Assembly: GCF_001705515.1 (NCBI RefSeq)
Contig: NZ_MDJS01000001.1
Coordinates: 2,170,001-2,234,000 of the forward strand
Reading direction: 5' to 3'
Length of the DNA stretch: 64,000 bases
DNA from: Mucilaginibacter sp. PPCGB 2223
GTDB lineage: Bacteria; Bacteroidota; Bacteroidia; Sphingobacteriales; Sphingobacteriaceae
Part shown: positions 62,891 to 64,000 of the stretch, in pieces
How positions within the stretch are numbered: position 1 is the stretch's first letter
Layout of the letters: the number at the start of each line of letters is the position of its first letter
Program-made: the position numbers and the translations under genes
The notes under the pieces: generated by a model
What the model was told of the DNA's origin: nothing
The model's input: only the letters and a program-made list of their open reading frames with translations
Databases searched by the model: none

Positions 62891-62932
62891 TGACAAATTT
62901 TGACTTCATTAATTTAACTTAAACAAGCAGGT

Positions 62933-64000
62933 ATGAGAAAGTTTTTACTTTTATGTCTTTTCATTATCGGCGCGGCATCCACGAGCAATTTATTTGCCCA
63001 GGGTGTTACTACAGCATCCATCCATGGTGTTGTTACCGATAGCAAAGGTGGCACGTTGCCCGGGGCAACGGTGATTGTCACCCACCTTCCAACAGGTACC
63101 GTTTATTCGGCAGCTACCCGTGCCGACGGACGTTACAACTTGGCAAACTTAAGGGTTGGTGGCCCGTATACTTTTAAAATTTCATTTATCGGTTTTAAAG
63201 ATTACACCCAGGACAACATTACCCTTTCAATCGGCCAGGATTTAACCCTGAACACCAAACTGGAAGATAACTCTACCACCTTAAAAGAGGTTACCGTAGC
63301 AGGTGCCGGCGGTAAGGTGATCAACTCATCGCGTACCGGTGCACGCGAAACCGTTACCCGCGCCCAAATAGAGGCTTTACCTACCATTAACCGTTCGCTG
63401 CAGGACTATACCAAATTAACCCCTTCTGCCAACGGCCTGAGCTTTGGCGGCCGCAGCGGTTTATACAACAACATCACTGTTGACGGTGCTTTGTTCAACA
63501 ACTCGTTCGGTTTATCAACTACTTTAGGCGGTCAAACCAGTTCACAGCCAATTTCGCTGGATGCGATCGACCAGATCCAGGTTGATATTGCCCCTTACGA
63601 CGTTCGTCAGGGTAACTTTACCGGCGCCGGTGTTAACACGGTAGTAAAATCGGGTACCAACCAGTTAAAAGCCACCGCTTATTACTATGTGCGCGGTACA
63701 AGCTTAACCGGTTACCAGGCTGGTACAACAGGCATTACCGTTACTCCGTTTACCTACCATACCGTAGGTGCTTCAATTGGTGGCGCTATCCTCCCTAACA
63801 AATTATTCCTGTTTGTATCGGGCGAGCAAGAGCGCATCAGCGCCCCTGCACACAGCTTTGTGGCTAACTCCGGCCAAAGTGGTTCTAACGTTTCGCAGGT
63901 AAAAGCCACCGACCTGGATGCGTTGACACAATACCTAAAAACAACTTACAATTACGATCCGGGACCATACCAGGGTTTTAACTATCAAACCTACAGCGAT
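62933..64000 (+). CDS. TonB-dependent receptor, Oar-like (3' truncated by window edge)
   Basis: Start of an outer membrane transporter; 356 codons are visible before the window ends. Signal peptide (about 1-23, ending LFAQG), then a carboxypeptidase-regulatory-like domain (about 25-115; GVVTDSKGGTLPGATV and SFIGFKDY) and the plug domain from about 130 (TRAQIEALPTINRSLQDYTK ... DAIDQIQVDIAPYDVRQGNF), as in the Oar-like family of TonB receptors. No TonB box or ligand can be assigned. No SusD partner is visible within the window. Confidence 0.93.
   Translation, partial: MRKFLLLCLFIIGAASTSNLFAQGVTTASIHGVVTDSKGGTLPGATVIVTHLPTGTVYSAATRADGRYNLANLRVGGPYTFKISFIGFKDYTQDNITLSIGQDLTLNTKLEDNSTTLKEVTVAGAGGKVINSSRTGARETVTRAQIEALPTINRSLQDYTKLTPSANGLSFGGRSGLYNNITVDGALFNNSFGLSTTLGGQTSSQPISLDAIDQIQVDIAPYDVRQGNFTGAGVNTVVKSGTNQLKATAYYYVRGTSLTGYQAGTTGITVTPFTYHTVGASIGGAILPNKLFLFVSGEQERISAPAHSFVANSGQSGSNVSQVKATDLDALTQYLKTTYNYDPGPYQGFNYQTYSD

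Larger units (their letters stand above)
62569..62932. other. Intergenic region between lpdA and the TonB-dependent receptor
   Basis: About 360 bases between divergent genes. Promoter candidates are TAGCTTTG (minus strand, 62598-62605) for lpdA with a TTG about 23 bases further, and TATATTTG (62883-62890) for the receptor. The middle is AT-rich with no gene supported, including a 63-codon frame at 62731-62922 that I reject. Confidence 0.5.

Noticed and set aside
62731..62922. 63-codon frame between lpdA and the receptor
   Set aside because: It covers the likely promoter of the receptor and looks like AT-rich noise.
1..64000. CRISPR array, prophage or riboswitch
   Set aside because: No regularly spaced direct repeats, phage structural genes or recognisable riboswitch cores were seen on reading the window.

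Overview
The window looks like chromosomal DNA of a Bacteroidota member, most likely a Sphingobacteriaceae relative of Mucilaginibacter or Pedobacter. This is inferred from the protein set (Oar-like TonB-dependent receptor, DUF2851-PspC pair, FtsK-LolA pair, Bacteroidota-type Rho with a long disordered insert), from promoters of the TTTG-N19-TAnnTTTG type, and from intergenic palindromes common in that phylum. No rRNA, prophage, plasmid or CRISPR signal is visible. Two tRNA-Leu genes lie near 31.8 kb.

Region 1 (1-18.7 kb) is a nearly complete purine-nitrogen island. It opens with the 3' part of an XdhC-type gene (xanthine dehydrogenase maturation), then a urease operon ureA-B-C-E-F-G-D plus a NicO/UreH-like metal transporter. 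A small ECF sigma factor cluster follows, then urate oxidase divergent from allantoinase, allantoate amidohydrolase, ureidoglycine aminohydrolase, OHCU decarboxylase, 5-hydroxyisourate hydrolase and a CitE/malate-synthase-like enzyme (DUF6986-like). Adenine deaminase, AMP nucleosidase and a LOG-family protein close the island. Together they can take AMP or free purines to ammonia, CO2 and a C2 unit. An IS200-like/RAYT transposase with REP-type hairpins sits between ureA and ureB.

Region 2 (18.7-31.6 kb) is mixed: DNA ligase D, an NRAMP-related transporter with an altered metal site, a DUF481 outer-membrane protein, a formylglycine-generating-enzyme-like lipoprotein, a glycoside-hydrolase-like propeller protein, an AraC regulator, an SDR, a YceH protein, an MBL hydrolase, a YCF48/BNR-type protein and a DUF2147 protein.

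Region 3 (31.7-46.3 kb) starts with the tRNA-Leu pair. It then holds a DUF6090-like protein, an aspartyl protease paired with a four-module AMPK-type CBM protein, a gene split by one in-frame stop, an MBL hydrolase, LolA-FtsK, an ankyrin protein, a HAD hydrolase and three tandem BNR-type lipoprotein paralogues.

Region 4 (46.3-64 kb) is mostly housekeeping: DUF2851-PspC, pyrF, rho, pssA-purS, folK-Hpt, sppA, a PolX with a degenerate polymerase site, a family 9 glycosyltransferase, an OMP, SixA, an MBL hydrolase, lpdA and the start of a TonB-dependent receptor cut by the window end. Many gaps carry long imperfect inverted repeats with different sequence but the same architecture.
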